Position numbers and translations under genes: made by a program. A stretch of 41,747 nt of DNA from Fidelibacterota bacterium UBA7301 (GTDB taxonomy: Bacteria; Fidelibacterota; Marinisomatia; Marinisomatales; TCS55). Position 1 is the stretch's first letter. Each line of letters opens with the position of its first letter. Shown here one piece after another: positions 8,411-17,142 of this stretch. The DNA is taken from the NCBI GenBank assembly GCA_002471845.1, contig DKQT01000037.1, positions 1 to 41,747 on the forward strand, written 5' to 3'. Under the pieces are notes generated by a model. The model did not search any database and had not been told where the DNA came from. It saw nothing but the letters and a program-made list of their open reading frames with translations.

Positions 8411-10255
8411 TTATCCTATTAAATCTATTGCTGATTGCATAATATTTGAAGAACTGATTGGTTTTCCGCGGACGAGATTAAGTCCTTTTGCATCCACTAA
8501 GAATTCGCTTCGAATCATCTTAATCAATTGTCCATAATTGATCTCAGGAATCAGAACATTTTTGAACTTGATTAATATTTCACCTAAATCATTTGGCAGT
8601 GGATTGATCCATCTTAAATGTACGTGACTGACTTTTTTCCCGTCGGTCTGAAGCATTTCCGCCGATGATCGGCAGGCCCCTTTTGTACTACCCCAGCTGA
8701 GGATCAACAGATCACCGCTGGTATTGCCAAATATTTCCGTGGACCCAAATTCAGCGGCAATTTTTTCTACTTTCAAAGCCCGTGTCTCCACCATGTGATG
8801 GTGATTCTCAGGGTCATAGCTGACATTTCCGGTGACATCTTCTTTTTCAAGTCCACCGATACGGTGTTCCAATCCTTCTGTTCCGGGAATGGCCCAAGGA
8901 CGGGCCAAGGTTTTTTTCTGCCTTAAATAAGGCATGAATTGACCATCAACAATTTGATCCTTGTCAGCGAATTTAACGTCAAATGGATGTAGGTTATCCA
9001 ATTGTGGAACTTGCCAAGGTTCAGACCCATTTACCAAATAACCATCAGTCAGCAACATCACCGGGGTCATGTATTTTACCGCAATTCTGCACGCTTCATA
9101 AGCGACGAAGAAAGAATCTCCCGGTGTAGCGGACGCAACCACCGGCATGGGTGCTTCACCATTTCTGCCGTACATTACCTGGAGCAAATCGGACTGTTCA
9201 GTTTTGGTGGGCAAACCGGTACTGGGTCCCCCGCGCTGAACATTTATTATCACCAGGGGCAATTCAGCAATAACTGCTAATCCTAAGGCCTCACCTTTTA
9301 GAGCAATTCCCGGACCCGATGTTGCTGTAATACCAAGATTACCTGTGAAAGCAGCGCCTATTGCAGAGCCAATACCAGCGATTTCATCTTCAGCCTGAAA
9401 AGTTTTTATCCCTAAATGTTTCCAGGCAGATAAAGAATGGAGGATATCGCTCGCTGGTGTAATAGGATAACCGCCGTAGAACAATTCCAACCCGGATTTT
9501 TCCGCGGCGGCAGCAAGTCCCATAGATAGGGCATGGTTACCCACTACATTTCGGTAAGTCCCCGGTGGCAAGTTGGCCTTATCCACGGTGTATCGGGTGG
9601 TAAAAATTTCAGTAGTATCACCATAGTTATATCCAGCATCCATGGCGCGGATATTTGCCTCAACCAATTCAGGACGTTTACCAAATTTAATTGCTAACCA
9701 GTCTTTTGTCGGCTGGGTAGGACGGTCATAAATCCAAAATAACAGTCCCAAGGCAAAAAAGTTTTTCGTTCGATCTACTGTCTTGGATGGGAGTCCCATA
9801 TCTGCGCACGCCCGGGCCACAATTTTTCCCATTTCGGCAGAATAAAGTGTGTAGTAATCATCCAAAGTACCATCTTCAAGAGGGTTGGTTTCATACCCGG
9901 CTAACTTCAAGTTTTTCGATGAAAAGGCATTGGAATTACAGATGATTGTTCCACCGGGCGGTAATTCCTTTTGGTGTACTTTTAATGCCGCCGGATTCAT
10001 CGCCACCAGCACGTCCGGTGCATCACCTGGTGTGTGGATATCCTTAGAACTGAATTTGATTTGGAATGCACTGACCCCTGCAAGTGATCCGGACGGTGCG
10101 CGAATTTCTGCCGGAAAATCCGGCAGGGTGCTTAAATCATTGCCCGCAATGGCAGTGGTTTCCGTAAAACGGCTGCCCGTGAGCTGCATTCCGTCACCGG
10201 AATCACCGGCGAACCTAATGACAACCTCATCTACCTGTTGTGTGAGTTTCCTCAT
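8411..10255 (-). CDS. korA: 2-oxoacid:ferredoxin oxidoreductase, alpha subunit (gamma-alpha fusion)
   Basis: A 614-aa fused subunit. Residues 1 to about 190 are the gamma domain, beginning with the typical RFAGDSGDGMQLTG. From about 215 comes the alpha (pyrimidine-binding) domain with GGYPITPASDILH, the ATSGPGIALKGEALGLA stretch and QRGGPSTGLPTKTEQSDL. The C-terminal transketolase-C-like domain reaches the end (ILSWGSTKGACRSS). It pairs with the beta subunit to oxidise a 2-oxoacid and reduce ferredoxin, or the reverse. First gene of the probable korA-korB-fumC operon. The ATG start is preceded by AGGGA. Confidence 0.93.
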   Translation of the reverse strand: MRKLTQQVDEVVIRFAGDSGDGMQLTGSRFTETTAIAGNDLSTLPDFPAEIRAPSGSLAGVSAFQIKFSSKDIHTPGDAPDVLVAMNPAALKVHQKELPPGGTIICNSNAFSSKNLKLAGYETNPLEDGTLDDYYTLYSAEMGKIVARACADMGLPSKTVDRTKNFFALGLLFWIYDRPTQPTKDWLAIKFGKRPELVEANIRAMDAGYNYGDTTEIFTTRYTVDKANLPPGTYRNVVGNHALSMGLAAAAEKSGLELFYGGYPITPASDILHSLSAWKHLGIKTFQAEDEIAGIGSAIGAAFTGNLGITATSGPGIALKGEALGLAVIAELPLVIINVQRGGPSTGLPTKTEQSDLLQVMYGRNGEAPMPVVASATPGDSFFVAYEACRIAVKYMTPVMLLTDGYLVNGSEPWQVPQLDNLHPFDVKFADKDQIVDGQFMPYLRQKKTLARPWAIPGTEGLEHRIGGLEKEDVTGNVSYDPENHHHMVETRALKVEKIAAEFGSTEIFGNTSGDLLILSWGSTKGACRSSAEMLQTDGKKVSHVHLRWINPLPNDLGEILIKFKNVLIPEINYGQLIKMIRSEFLVDAKGLNLVRGKPISSSNIMQSAIDLIG

Positions 10256-10282
10256 AAATTTCCCTGTGTAATATTGGTATGA

Positions 10283-10288
10283 ATTATA
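10283..10288 (-). promoter_or_regulatory. Possible -10 element for the korA operon
   Basis: In the 228-base divergent spacer (10256-10483) the minus strand reads TATAAT 28 bases ahead of the korA start. No convincing -35 hexamer lies at 16-18 bases. The rest of the spacer is AT-rich with no clear gene or hairpin. It must also contain the promoter of the plus-strand gene at 10484. Confidence 0.3.
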
Positions 10289-10483
10289 GGTGTGGTAGAA
10301 TAAATATTATTCCGATTGGTTGGATTGTTTTAATGCGTTTATATCAATTAAAAACATGTTTCCAGGCTTTTTGCCAGACTTGAATTTACAGACCTAAATT
10401 AACTGAAATCAATGGAATGTGAATGAAATAATAGGGTGCTTGCAGGATATGTTTTCCGTCACTAAAATTGAGTAGAGGGAATT

Positions 10484-11287
10484 ATGGCTGACCGAAGAGA
10501 TGACAGACAATTATCCATGTTTCCGGAAGTTCCCGGGACTGGATCGATACCATCTATTTCAACAATGCCCGCCTTTGAAAAAGCTTTGGGTAACCTGATT
10601 AAAATGAGTGACCTAGGTGCTTTCATTCAACTTAATATCCAAGGATTAGAAAAAAGTTTTAGCCTTAATCTTAAGGATTATACCATACCGGATGACTTTA
10701 TAAAATTACCTTCCAATTATTCTCCCTTAAATGTTCATTTATTCCCGCAACAGTTGCGAAACCGTATTAAAAAGGAAGTCTATGACATAAAGGCCTTCTT
10801 TACCCGGGGTAATTCATTCAAAACATCATTCGGTTATTTTTTATTCCGGTCTCATTTCAATGAATGGAAGGAATTCATTCAAGTTCACAGGCAAACATTG
10901 ATTGAATATCTCTCGGAAAAACTGGGAAAGGGAAGATATGGCAAATATTATATCGAAATGGCAAATGAAGGATATAAATTAATTCAAACTTTAGCAGACA
11001 TCACTGCTCCTTGGGAATTCAGGCCCAGTCTTTTATTAAAAGATATTGAAGCTGAACGAAAATCTTTGGCAGAGATGGGAGTGACAATCCAGAGTTTAAA
11101 AACCACCGAGATTGACTATCCTTTTCAATTAATAGTTCTGAAGACAGCCCATATCCCCATGGTACTGCATCAATTCCTGAACCAAATCCAAATTTTATCT
11201 GTATTTAAATCCATCCATTTGGATTATTTATCCGATCGAGAAATCAATACGATAGAAGATATCAGAAGGCTGGTAGAAGGCCTTTAA
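10484..11287 (+). CDS. Hypothetical protein, unrecognised
   Basis: I do not recognise this 267-aa protein. It has no signal peptide, no membrane segment and no CxxC motif, so it is probably cytoplasmic. The N-terminus (RRDDRQLSMFPEVPG) is polar and looks disordered. The middle is rich in aromatic and basic residues (NRIKKEVYDIKAFFTRG, RYGKYYIEMANEGYK). The C-terminal half is helical with LKTAHIPMVLHQFLNQIQ. The ATG has AGAGGGA in front of it. It is 31 bases upstream of selD on the same strand and may share its transcript, but no functional link is evident. Codon use resembles the neighbours. Confidence 0.7.
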   Translation: MADRRDDRQLSMFPEVPGTGSIPSISTMPAFEKALGNLIKMSDLGAFIQLNIQGLEKSFSLNLKDYTIPDDFIKLPSNYSPLNVHLFPQQLRNRIKKEVYDIKAFFTRGNSFKTSFGYFLFRSHFNEWKEFIQVHRQTLIEYLSEKLGKGRYGKYYIEMANEGYKLIQTLADITAPWEFRPSLLLKDIEAERKSLAEMGVTIQSLKTTEIDYPFQLIVLKTAHIPMVLHQFLNQIQILSVFKSIHLDYLSDREINTIEDIRRLVEGL

Positions 11288-11318
11288 CCTCCCCTTAAAA
11301 CACACTAATTTTACACCT

Positions 11319-12368
11319 ATGTTAAAGCGCGATCAGATTAAACTGACTCAATTTTCCCACGGCACCGGTTGAGCCTGCAAGATCGGTCCGGAGGACCTGG
11401 CCCAGGTACTGGGTGATCTTGAAACAGCCTACCAGGGAAATGTAGTCGTTGGATTCAATGGGTCTGACGATGCCGCCGTGGTGCGCCTTGACGATGGTAA
11501 ACTTGTAGTCCAGACCGTGGATTTTTTCACCCCTATTGTAGATGACCCCTACCAGTTCGGCCAGATCGCCGCCGTCAATTCCCTTTCCGATATTTATGCC
11601 ATGGGTGCCTTACCGCGATTCGCCTTGAATATTGTAGGCTTTCCAATCAAGGAATTACCCAAGGAAGTCCTGACAGATATTTTACGGGGCGGAACAGATA
11701 AAGCCAAAGAAGCGGGAATCCCCATTGTGGGAGGTCATTCCATTGATGACAAAGAGCCGAAGTATGGATTGGTGGTCACGGGTGAAGTGGCTGAGTCAAA
11801 ACTGATCCGGAATTCCGGTGCACAGGAAGGTAATGCACTTATTCTGACTAAACCACTGGGGACAGGCATTATTTCTACAGCGATCAAACGGGGAACCGCT
11901 TCTGAAAAAATGATTCAAGATGTAGTGAACTGCATGGCAACACTCAATGCGGCAGCATCCAAATTGATGCAGGATTATGATGTCCGCGCCGCCACAGATG
12001 TGACCGGGTTTGGACTGCTGGGTCATCTTACAGAAATGTGCAGAGCCAGCGGCGTCTCGGCTGAAATCCAATTTGATGACCTTCCCTTTTTAGATGGTGT
12101 TGATACGTTGGCAAAGAATGGCGTTATTCCAGGCGGAACAAAACGTAACCTTGAGTATGCATCTAAATTTGTTTCAATGGCTGATTCCCTGACTGAAACA
12201 CAAAAGTTGATGGCTGCCGATGCCCAGACTTCAGGCGGATTGCTGGTGGCTCTGCCCCAGGATCAAGCACAGGCGTATGCAGCAAATTGCACTAATACCA
12301 CAGGGCTACAGGCCCAACAGGTCGGTGTATTTACCCCCCCACAAAATTCAGAAATAATTTTAATGTAG
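11319..12368 (+). CDS. selD: Selenide, water dikinase (selenophosphate synthetase), selenocysteine-containing
   Basis: Makes selenophosphate from selenide and ATP, the selenium donor for selenocysteine and selenouridine synthesis. The frame from the ATG at 11319 runs to 12368 (349 aa) with one in-frame TGA at 11370-11372, codon 18. It falls exactly at the catalytic Cys/Sec of the N-terminal motif, HGTG-U-ACK, and the frame continues into conserved SelD sequence (FNGSDDAAVV, TVDFFTPIVDDPYQFGQIAA, AAAD/AATDVTGFGLLGHL). Reading the TGA as a stop would leave only a 17-residue peptide, and a start at 11478 would remove the catalytic site. I therefore read it as selenocysteine, so the organism should encode SelA, SelB and tRNA-Sec elsewhere. 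Confidence 0.95.
11370..11397 (+). promoter_or_regulatory. Bacterial SECIS element following the selD UGA
   Basis: Directly after the UGA, positions 11385-11389 (GGTCC) pair perfectly with 11393-11397 (GGACC) around a GGA loop. Outer CCTG and CAGG segments could extend the fold. In bacteria the SelB-binding hairpin lies inside the coding sequence, starting roughly 11-16 bases after the UGA with a small G-containing apical loop. This one begins 13 bases after it. The hairpin is seen; SelB binding is inferred. Confidence 0.7.
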
Positions 12369-12391
12369 GGTATGCATTTTGCGTACCCTAC
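12365..12391. terminator. Strong hairpin at the selD stop codon
   Basis: GTAGGGTATGC and GCGTACCCTAC pair over eleven positions (one G-U) around an ATTTT loop, with the selD TAG inside the 5' arm. No U tract follows on either strand, so it could be a 3'-end stabiliser or a factor-assisted terminator separating selD from the SUF operon. Confidence 0.45.
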
Positions 12392-12414
12392 AAAGTATAT
12401 TTAATTATATTAAG

Positions 12415-12441
12415 TAAATACGAGTAAAAAAGTCGTATTTA
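12415..12441. promoter_or_regulatory. Candidate operator for the IscR-like regulator
   Basis: Nine-base inverted repeat TAAATACGA / TCGTATTTA separated by GTAAAAAAG, 54 bases upstream of the Rrf2-type regulator start. Its core GAGTAAAAAAGTC resembles the centre of the E. coli IscR type-1 box (GACT, five A/T-rich bases, AGTC), and the outer ATA...TAT is also present but two bases closer on each side. It could alternatively be a hairpin in the 5' untranslated region. Confidence 0.5.
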
Positions 12442-12495
12442 TTCCTTGGAGTGCATTTTCTAAGGTGGGTAAATTCCCGGGCTGGAGAAATCACA

Positions 12496-12894
12496 ATGCT
12501 GAAGATTACACGCAAAGTCGAATATGCATTGATCGCACTTCGTCACATGCAATCCAATAAAGAAAATGGATTGACCAGTGCCAAGGAGATCGCATCCCAC
12601 TATGGCATCCCCCAACAATTGCTGGCCAAAACATTGCAGCAAATGGCCCGGGATGACATCATCGAAGCCGTACAGGGCCCTGCCGGCGGATACCGCCTTA
12701 TCGCCAATCTTGATCTGATTTCATTAAAAGATTTTTTCGAACAACTGGAAGGCCCAATGGGACTCATGGATTGCTCCTTCGATTCAGACTGCATCCAGAT
12801 CGGCGCTTGTAACATTCGCGTTCCTATCCAGCGCATCAATAACAATATGCGAAATATGTTTTCTCAAATGACTCTTCAGGAGGTAACCCAATAA
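12496..12894 (+). CDS. Rrf2/IscR-family Fe-S-sensing regulator of the SUF operon
   Basis: A 132-aa winged-helix regulator. Residues 1-70 form the HTH domain (KVEYALIALRHM, SAKEIASHYGIPQQLLAKTLQQM, GPAGGYRL). Cysteines at 93, 99 and 105 have C-x5-C-x5-C spacing, the same as the 2Fe-2S ligands of E. coli IscR (92, 98, 104). It therefore very probably senses cluster supply and represses the SUF genes it precedes. The ATG at 12496 starts the conserved MLKITRKVEYAL; an upstream in-frame start at 12451 would add 15 residues outside the family. Its stop overlaps the next start (TAATG). Confidence 0.9.
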   Translation: MLKITRKVEYALIALRHMQSNKENGLTSAKEIASHYGIPQQLLAKTLQQMARDDIIEAVQGPAGGYRLIANLDLISLKDFFEQLEGPMGLMDCSFDSDCIQIGACNIRVPIQRINNNMRNMFSQMTLQEVTQ

Positions 12895-13268
12895 TGGCCC
12901 AGGTTAAAGAATCACAAGTCATCGATATTTTAAAACAATGTTATGATCCGGAACTGCCCGTTGATCTTTGGAATTTGGGATTGATTTACAGTATTCAAAT
13001 TCAAGAATCCTATGATGACACTAAATCGAACGTGAATATTACCATGTCCCTCACCACTCCGGGGTGTTCCATGGGGCAGCATATGTCCCAGGATATAAAG
13101 AATAAACTTGAGGCCCTGGATGAAATCAATCAGGCTTTTGTGGAAGTAACTTTTGATCCGCCCTGGAACCCTGAAATGATAACCGATGAAGCCCGAGAAA
13201 AATTAGGGCTGGGTATATCCGCACCGAAAGAACGGACGGAAAAAAATATAAATATGGAGTGGGAATAA
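12894..13268 (+). CDS. DUF59/MIP18-family Fe-S assembly protein
   Basis: A 124-aa single-domain member of the MIP18 (DUF59) family. It shows VIDILKQCYDPELPVDLWNLGLIY, the conserved cysteine motif TTPGCSMG, and the C-terminal block VEVTFDPPWNPEMITDEAR. Relatives (SufT, PaaD, Cia2) help mature or deliver Fe-S clusters. It is translationally coupled at both ends: TAATG overlap with the regulator upstream and the A-type carrier downstream. The operon also has a second, longer member (17548), so this one is probably not redundant with SufT, but its specific job is unknown. Confidence 0.88.
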   Translation: MAQVKESQVIDILKQCYDPELPVDLWNLGLIYSIQIQESYDDTKSNVNITMSLTTPGCSMGQHMSQDIKNKLEALDEINQAFVEVTFDPPWNPEMITDEAREKLGLGISAPKERTEKNINMEWE

Positions 13269-13630
13269 TGGAAAATCAACCCAACACCCAAGAAATTTTT
13301 AACGCCGGCATATCCTTGTCTCAAAAAGCGGCCGAACGCCTTTCCATCGTGATGGAAGCAGAAGGGAAAAAAGGATTTGGCCTGCGTATGGAAGTGACTA
13401 CCGGCGGTTGTTCCGGCATGAACTACAATATGCTCTTCGAAAAAAAGCAGAAAGAATTCGACAAGGTCTTTGAAAGCCAAGGCATGAAAATCTTCTGTGA
13501 TCTGAAAAGCTATCTTTATTTAAAGGGGATCGAGATCGATTTCTCCAATGATATACTTAACGGTGGTTTCAAGATCAAAAATCCGAACGCCGAACGGACT
13601 TGTGGCTGCGGGACCTCATTCTCCGTCTGA
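13268..13630 (+). CDS. A-type Fe-S carrier (HesB/IscA/SufA family)
   Basis: A 120-aa carrier that accepts clusters from the SufBCD scaffold and passes them to target proteins. The three ligand cysteines are present: one in TTGGCSGM and two in the C-terminal CGCG (RTCGCGTSF). The ATG at 13268 overlaps the preceding stop (TAATG); a GTG at 13259 is also possible and would add three residues. It lies 6 bases before sufB. SufA, IscA and ErpA subtypes cannot be told apart here, so no symbol is assigned, although the location favours a SufA role. Confidence 0.92.
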   Translation: MENQPNTQEIFNAGISLSQKAAERLSIVMEAEGKKGFGLRMEVTTGGCSGMNYNMLFEKKQKEFDKVFESQGMKIFCDLKSYLYLKGIEIDFSNDILNGGFKIKNPNAERTCGCGTSFSV

Positions 13631-13636
13631 GGGACC

Positions 13637-15085
13637 ATGGGCAAAAACCAACAAATAATTGATTCGGCGATCAGCCAAGAATACAAGTACGGTTTTACTA
13701 CCGATATCGAGCAGGAAACCATTCCACCCGGCCTCAATGAGGATGTTATTCGTTTGATCTCCTCTAAAAAAGATGAGCCAGAATGGATGCTGGAATGGCG
13801 CTTGAAAGCCTATCGCCAGTGGCTGAAAATGGATGAACCCAATTGGTCTAAGTTGAATTACCCCGATATTGATTTCCAAGCCATTTCCTATTACGCCGCG
13901 CCCAAGCCCAAAGAAAAACTCAAAAGTTTAGATGAGGTAGATCCAGAATTGCTGGACACCTACAATAAATTAGGTATCCCCCTTGAAGAGCAAAAAATGC
14001 TGGCCAACGTGGCTGTGGATGCTGTGTTTGACAGTGTGTCTGTCACCACCACTTTTAAAGAAGAATTGAAAAAGCACGGTGTCATTTTCTGCTCATTTTC
14101 TGAAGCAGTCAAAAACCACCCTAATATTATAAAAAAATATCTCGGTAGTGTGGTGCCAACAATGGACAATTATTTTGCTGCCTTGAACTCTGCTGTTTTT
14201 AGTGACGGCAGTTTTGTTTACATCCCAAAGGGTGTGCGCTGTCCCATGGAACTATCCACTTATTTTCGTATCAATGCAGCCAATACGGGACAATTTGAAC
14301 GAACACTGATTGTGGCAGAAGAAGGCAGTCATGTAAGCTATCTGGAAGGATGCACAGCACCCATGCGGGATGAGAACCAGCTCCACGCGGCTGTAGTAGA
14401 ACTGGTGGCCCACGAAGATGCTGAGATCAAATATTCAACAGTTCAGAATTGGTATCCCGGTAATCCGAAAACAGGTAAAGGCGGCATCTATAATTTTGTC
14501 ACCAAACGGGGTACCTGCCTGGAAGCCAATTCCAAAATTTCATGGACACAGGTGGAAACAGGGTCGGCCCTCACGTGGAAATACCCAAGCTGTATATTAA
14601 AAGGGGACAATTCCATTGGTGAATTTTATTCCGTTGCCTTGTCCAATAATTTTCAGCAAGCGGATACTGGCACCAAAATGATCCACTTAGGGAAGAATAC
14701 CCGCAGCACCATTATTTCCAAAGGTATCTCTGCTGGCAAGGGTCAGAATACATATCGCGGCGGGGTAAAGATCATGAAGGGGGCTGAGAACGCCCGGAAT
14801 TATTCCCAATGCGATTCAATTTTAATCGGTGGTGAATGTGGGGCCCACACCTTCCCTTATATTGACGTGAGAAATCCTTCTGCCCAAATGGAACATGAGG
14901 CATCCACTTCCCGGATCGGTGAAGATCAATTGTTCTATTGCAATCAGCGCGGCATCTCAACAGAAGATGCCGTTTCCATGATCGTCAACGGATTTTGTAA
15001 GGAGGTCTTTAATGAACTCCCCATGGAATTTGCCGTGGAAGCCCAAAAGCTCATGGAAGTCAGCCTTGAAGGGGCCGTTGGCTAA
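13637..15085 (+). CDS. sufB: SufB, Fe-S cluster scaffold subunit
   Basis: Core subunit of the SufBC2D scaffold on which clusters are built. The 482-aa length is typical. Conserved segments are all present: FSDGSFVYIPKGVRCPMELSTYFRIN, EEGSHVSYLEGCTAPM, YNFVTKRG, the cysteine-containing NYSQCDSILIGGECGAHTFPY, and the terminal EHEASTSRIGEDQLFYCNQRGIS. GAGGGACC precedes the ATG. It is followed by sufC after 45 bases. Confidence 0.97.
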   Translation: MGKNQQIIDSAISQEYKYGFTTDIEQETIPPGLNEDVIRLISSKKDEPEWMLEWRLKAYRQWLKMDEPNWSKLNYPDIDFQAISYYAAPKPKEKLKSLDEVDPELLDTYNKLGIPLEEQKMLANVAVDAVFDSVSVTTTFKEELKKHGVIFCSFSEAVKNHPNIIKKYLGSVVPTMDNYFAALNSAVFSDGSFVYIPKGVRCPMELSTYFRINAANTGQFERTLIVAEEGSHVSYLEGCTAPMRDENQLHAAVVELVAHEDAEIKYSTVQNWYPGNPKTGKGGIYNFVTKRGTCLEANSKISWTQVETGSALTWKYPSCILKGDNSIGEFYSVALSNNFQQADTGTKMIHLGKNTRSTIISKGISAGKGQNTYRGGVKIMKGAENARNYSQCDSILIGGECGAHTFPYIDVRNPSAQMEHEASTSRIGEDQLFYCNQRGISTEDAVSMIVNGFCKEVFNELPMEFAVEAQKLMEVSLEGAVG

Positions 15086-15130
15086 GCCTTTTTTAATTCA
15101 AAATATTAAAAACTCACTTACACACTTCGA

Positions 15131-15871
15131 ATGTTAAAAATTGAAAACTTACATGCCGGCGTTGATGGAAAGGAAATCCTCAAGGGAATATCCCTGACCG
15201 TGAATCCCGGTGAACTCCACGCCATCATGGGCCGGAATGGATCCGGAAAAAGTACTCTGGCAAATGTCATTACCGGCCGGGATAGCTATGAGGTCATGTC
15301 CGGTTCGGTCACCTACAATGAAGTTGATTTGTTGGAGTTGTCTCCGGAAAACCGAGCCTTATCCGGTATATTCATGTCCTTCCAGTATCCGGTTGTCATT
15401 CCTGGTGTGAATACCACTTACTTATTACGGGCAGCGCTCAACGCCAAACTCAAAAACAATGGACTTAAAGAAATTAATGCAGCGGACTTCATGCGCCTCA
15501 TCCGTGAAAAACTGAAACTGGTAAACATGGATGAAAAATACTTGAGCCGCGCAGTGAATGATGGTTTTTCCGGGGGTGAGAAAAAACGAAATGAAATCCT
15601 CCAAATGCTCACCCTTGAACCGGAATTATCCATCTTAGATGAGACCGATTCGGGACTGGATATTGATGCCTTGAAGATTGTGGCGGAAGGGGTGAATAAT
15701 TTCAGAAACAGTGACCGATCCTTCCTGGCCATCACCCACTACCAGCGCCTGTTGGAGTATATGAAGCCGGACCACGTTCATGTACTGATCGATGGAAAAA
15801 TTGTTAAATCCGGTGATATAACCTTGGCCCACGAATTGGAAGAAAAAGGGTATTCCTGGCTCGAATCATGA
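15131..15871 (+). CDS. sufC: SufC, Fe-S assembly ATPase
   Basis: ABC-type ATPase that binds SufB and SufD and drives the scaffold's conformational change. It has 246 aa. Walker A is GRNGSGKST, the Q loop is in FMSFQYPV, the signature is FSGGEKKRNEILQ, and Walker B with its glutamate is LSILDETDSGLDIDAL. The switch His lies in AITHYQRLL. Its last four bases overlap the sufD start. There is no clear ribosome binding site before the ATG. Confidence 0.97.
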   Translation: MLKIENLHAGVDGKEILKGISLTVNPGELHAIMGRNGSGKSTLANVITGRDSYEVMSGSVTYNEVDLLELSPENRALSGIFMSFQYPVVIPGVNTTYLLRAALNAKLKNNGLKEINAADFMRLIREKLKLVNMDEKYLSRAVNDGFSGGEKKRNEILQMLTLEPELSILDETDSGLDIDALKIVAEGVNNFRNSDRSFLAITHYQRLLEYMKPDHVHVLIDGKIVKSGDITLAHELEEKGYSWLES

Positions 15872-17142
15872 CCCAATTCAAACAACAATTCGATGCCCTG
15901 CTGGATTACTGGCCAGACGAAAATACTGCTTTGCGAAAAGTCCGGATGAATGCATTTAATCATTTCAATAAATTAGGCTTCCCCACTAAGAAATGGGAAG
16001 AATGGCAATTCACTGATTTTTCTGAAATTCGAAAATCTGAATATCGCCTTTCTTGGTCAGAGGATCTGCCTGAGTTACCTGATAATATTCCTGGAAGGAT
16101 TTCCAACACCCATTTCATTTTTATGATCAATGGTCATTACCAACCCCAATTATCTGACCTACCTAAAGGTGTAACCGTATCCACGGGGTTGAACCATTTC
16201 CACGGCCATCCAGATGATTATAAAATCAATGGGAGTGAAAATCCATTCTTGGCGCTCAATACATCTATGATGAATTCTGGGGTGCCAATTATCGTCGAAA
16301 ATAATGCGGTGATAGAAAAACCCATACAGGTGATTTACCTCATGACGGATTTTTTAGAACCGCTCATGAATCACCCTCGCTTCATTTTTGAATTAGGAGG
16401 CAATGCCCAAGCATCAATTATCGAACATTATATAGGTATCTCTTCCATCTCCCATTATGTCAATTCTGTATCAAAGATCAAGGTCGATCAAAATGCCCAA
16501 TTATCCCATATCCGAATTTTAGAAACAGATGATAGTGCTAATTATACCGCATCCACCCAATATGTATTAGGGCAGGATGCCCAATTAAATACCACTTCCC
16601 TTTCTTCCGGCGGTCGCCTCTTTCGGCATGATATTAAACTGGTTTTCGATGGCCTCGGCGCTAAAGCCACTTTGAATGGACTGTCTCTTACAGAAAAAGC
16701 GCAACACCACGATCAACATGTTATTGTAGATCATGGAAATGACGCCTGCCAAAGCCATCAATTATTTAAATATATTTTAGCCGATAAGGCATCGGGAGTG
16801 TTCAATGGAAAGGTTGTGGTTCGGGAGCATACCAAACAGACCGATGCTGATCAGTCCAATAAGAATTTATTATTGAGTCCAACGGCGCTCATGAATGCCA
16901 ACCCCCAATTAGAGATTTATGCAGAAGATGTAAAATGTGCCCACGGGTCCACTACAGGTCAGATCGATCCAGAGGCTCTTTTTTATCTTCGCTCCAGAGG
17001 AATCAGCAAGAAAAAGGCAATTGAACTTATTATAGGCGGATTTGCAAAAGATATTATAACACCCATTCAAAATGATGATGTGAGATATTACATTAATAAC
17101 AAGGTCACGAATTGGCTGGAAGGGGTTATGCATCATGGCTGA
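15868..17142 (+). CDS. sufD: SufD, Fe-S assembly scaffold subunit
   Basis: Partner of SufB in the SufBC2D complex, implicated in iron acquisition. It has 424 aa and belongs to the SufB/SufD beta-helix family. The C-terminal third carries the conserved GVFNGKVVVREHTKQTDADQSNKNLLLS, the core motif CAHGSTTGQIDPEALFYLRSRGI and the terminal KAIELIIGGFAKDI. The N-terminal region is variable, as expected. It overlaps sufC by four bases and sufE by eight, so translation is probably coupled through the block. Confidence 0.96.
   Translation: MTQFKQQFDALLDYWPDENTALRKVRMNAFNHFNKLGFPTKKWEEWQFTDFSEIRKSEYRLSWSEDLPELPDNIPGRISNTHFIFMINGHYQPQLSDLPKGVTVSTGLNHFHGHPDDYKINGSENPFLALNTSMMNSGVPIIVENNAVIEKPIQVIYLMTDFLEPLMNHPRFIFELGGNAQASIIEHYIGISSISHYVNSVSKIKVDQNAQLSHIRILETDDSANYTASTQYVLGQDAQLNTTSLSSGGRLFRHDIKLVFDGLGAKATLNGLSLTEKAQHHDQHVIVDHGNDACQSHQLFKYILADKASGVFNGKVVVREHTKQTDADQSNKNLLLSPTALMNANPQLEIYAEDVKCAHGSTTGQIDPEALFYLRSRGISKKKAIELIIGGFAKDIITPIQNDDVRYYINNKVTNWLEGVMHHG

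Noticed and set aside
11478..12368. SelD beginning at 11478
   Set aside because: It would lack the Gly-rich N-terminus and the catalytic Cys/Sec. The true frame opens at 11319 and reads through a TGA at a known Sec position.
12365..12391. Intrinsic terminator after selD
   Set aside because: The stem is strong, but neither strand has a U tract, so it is reported only as a hairpin with moderate confidence, not as a proven terminator.
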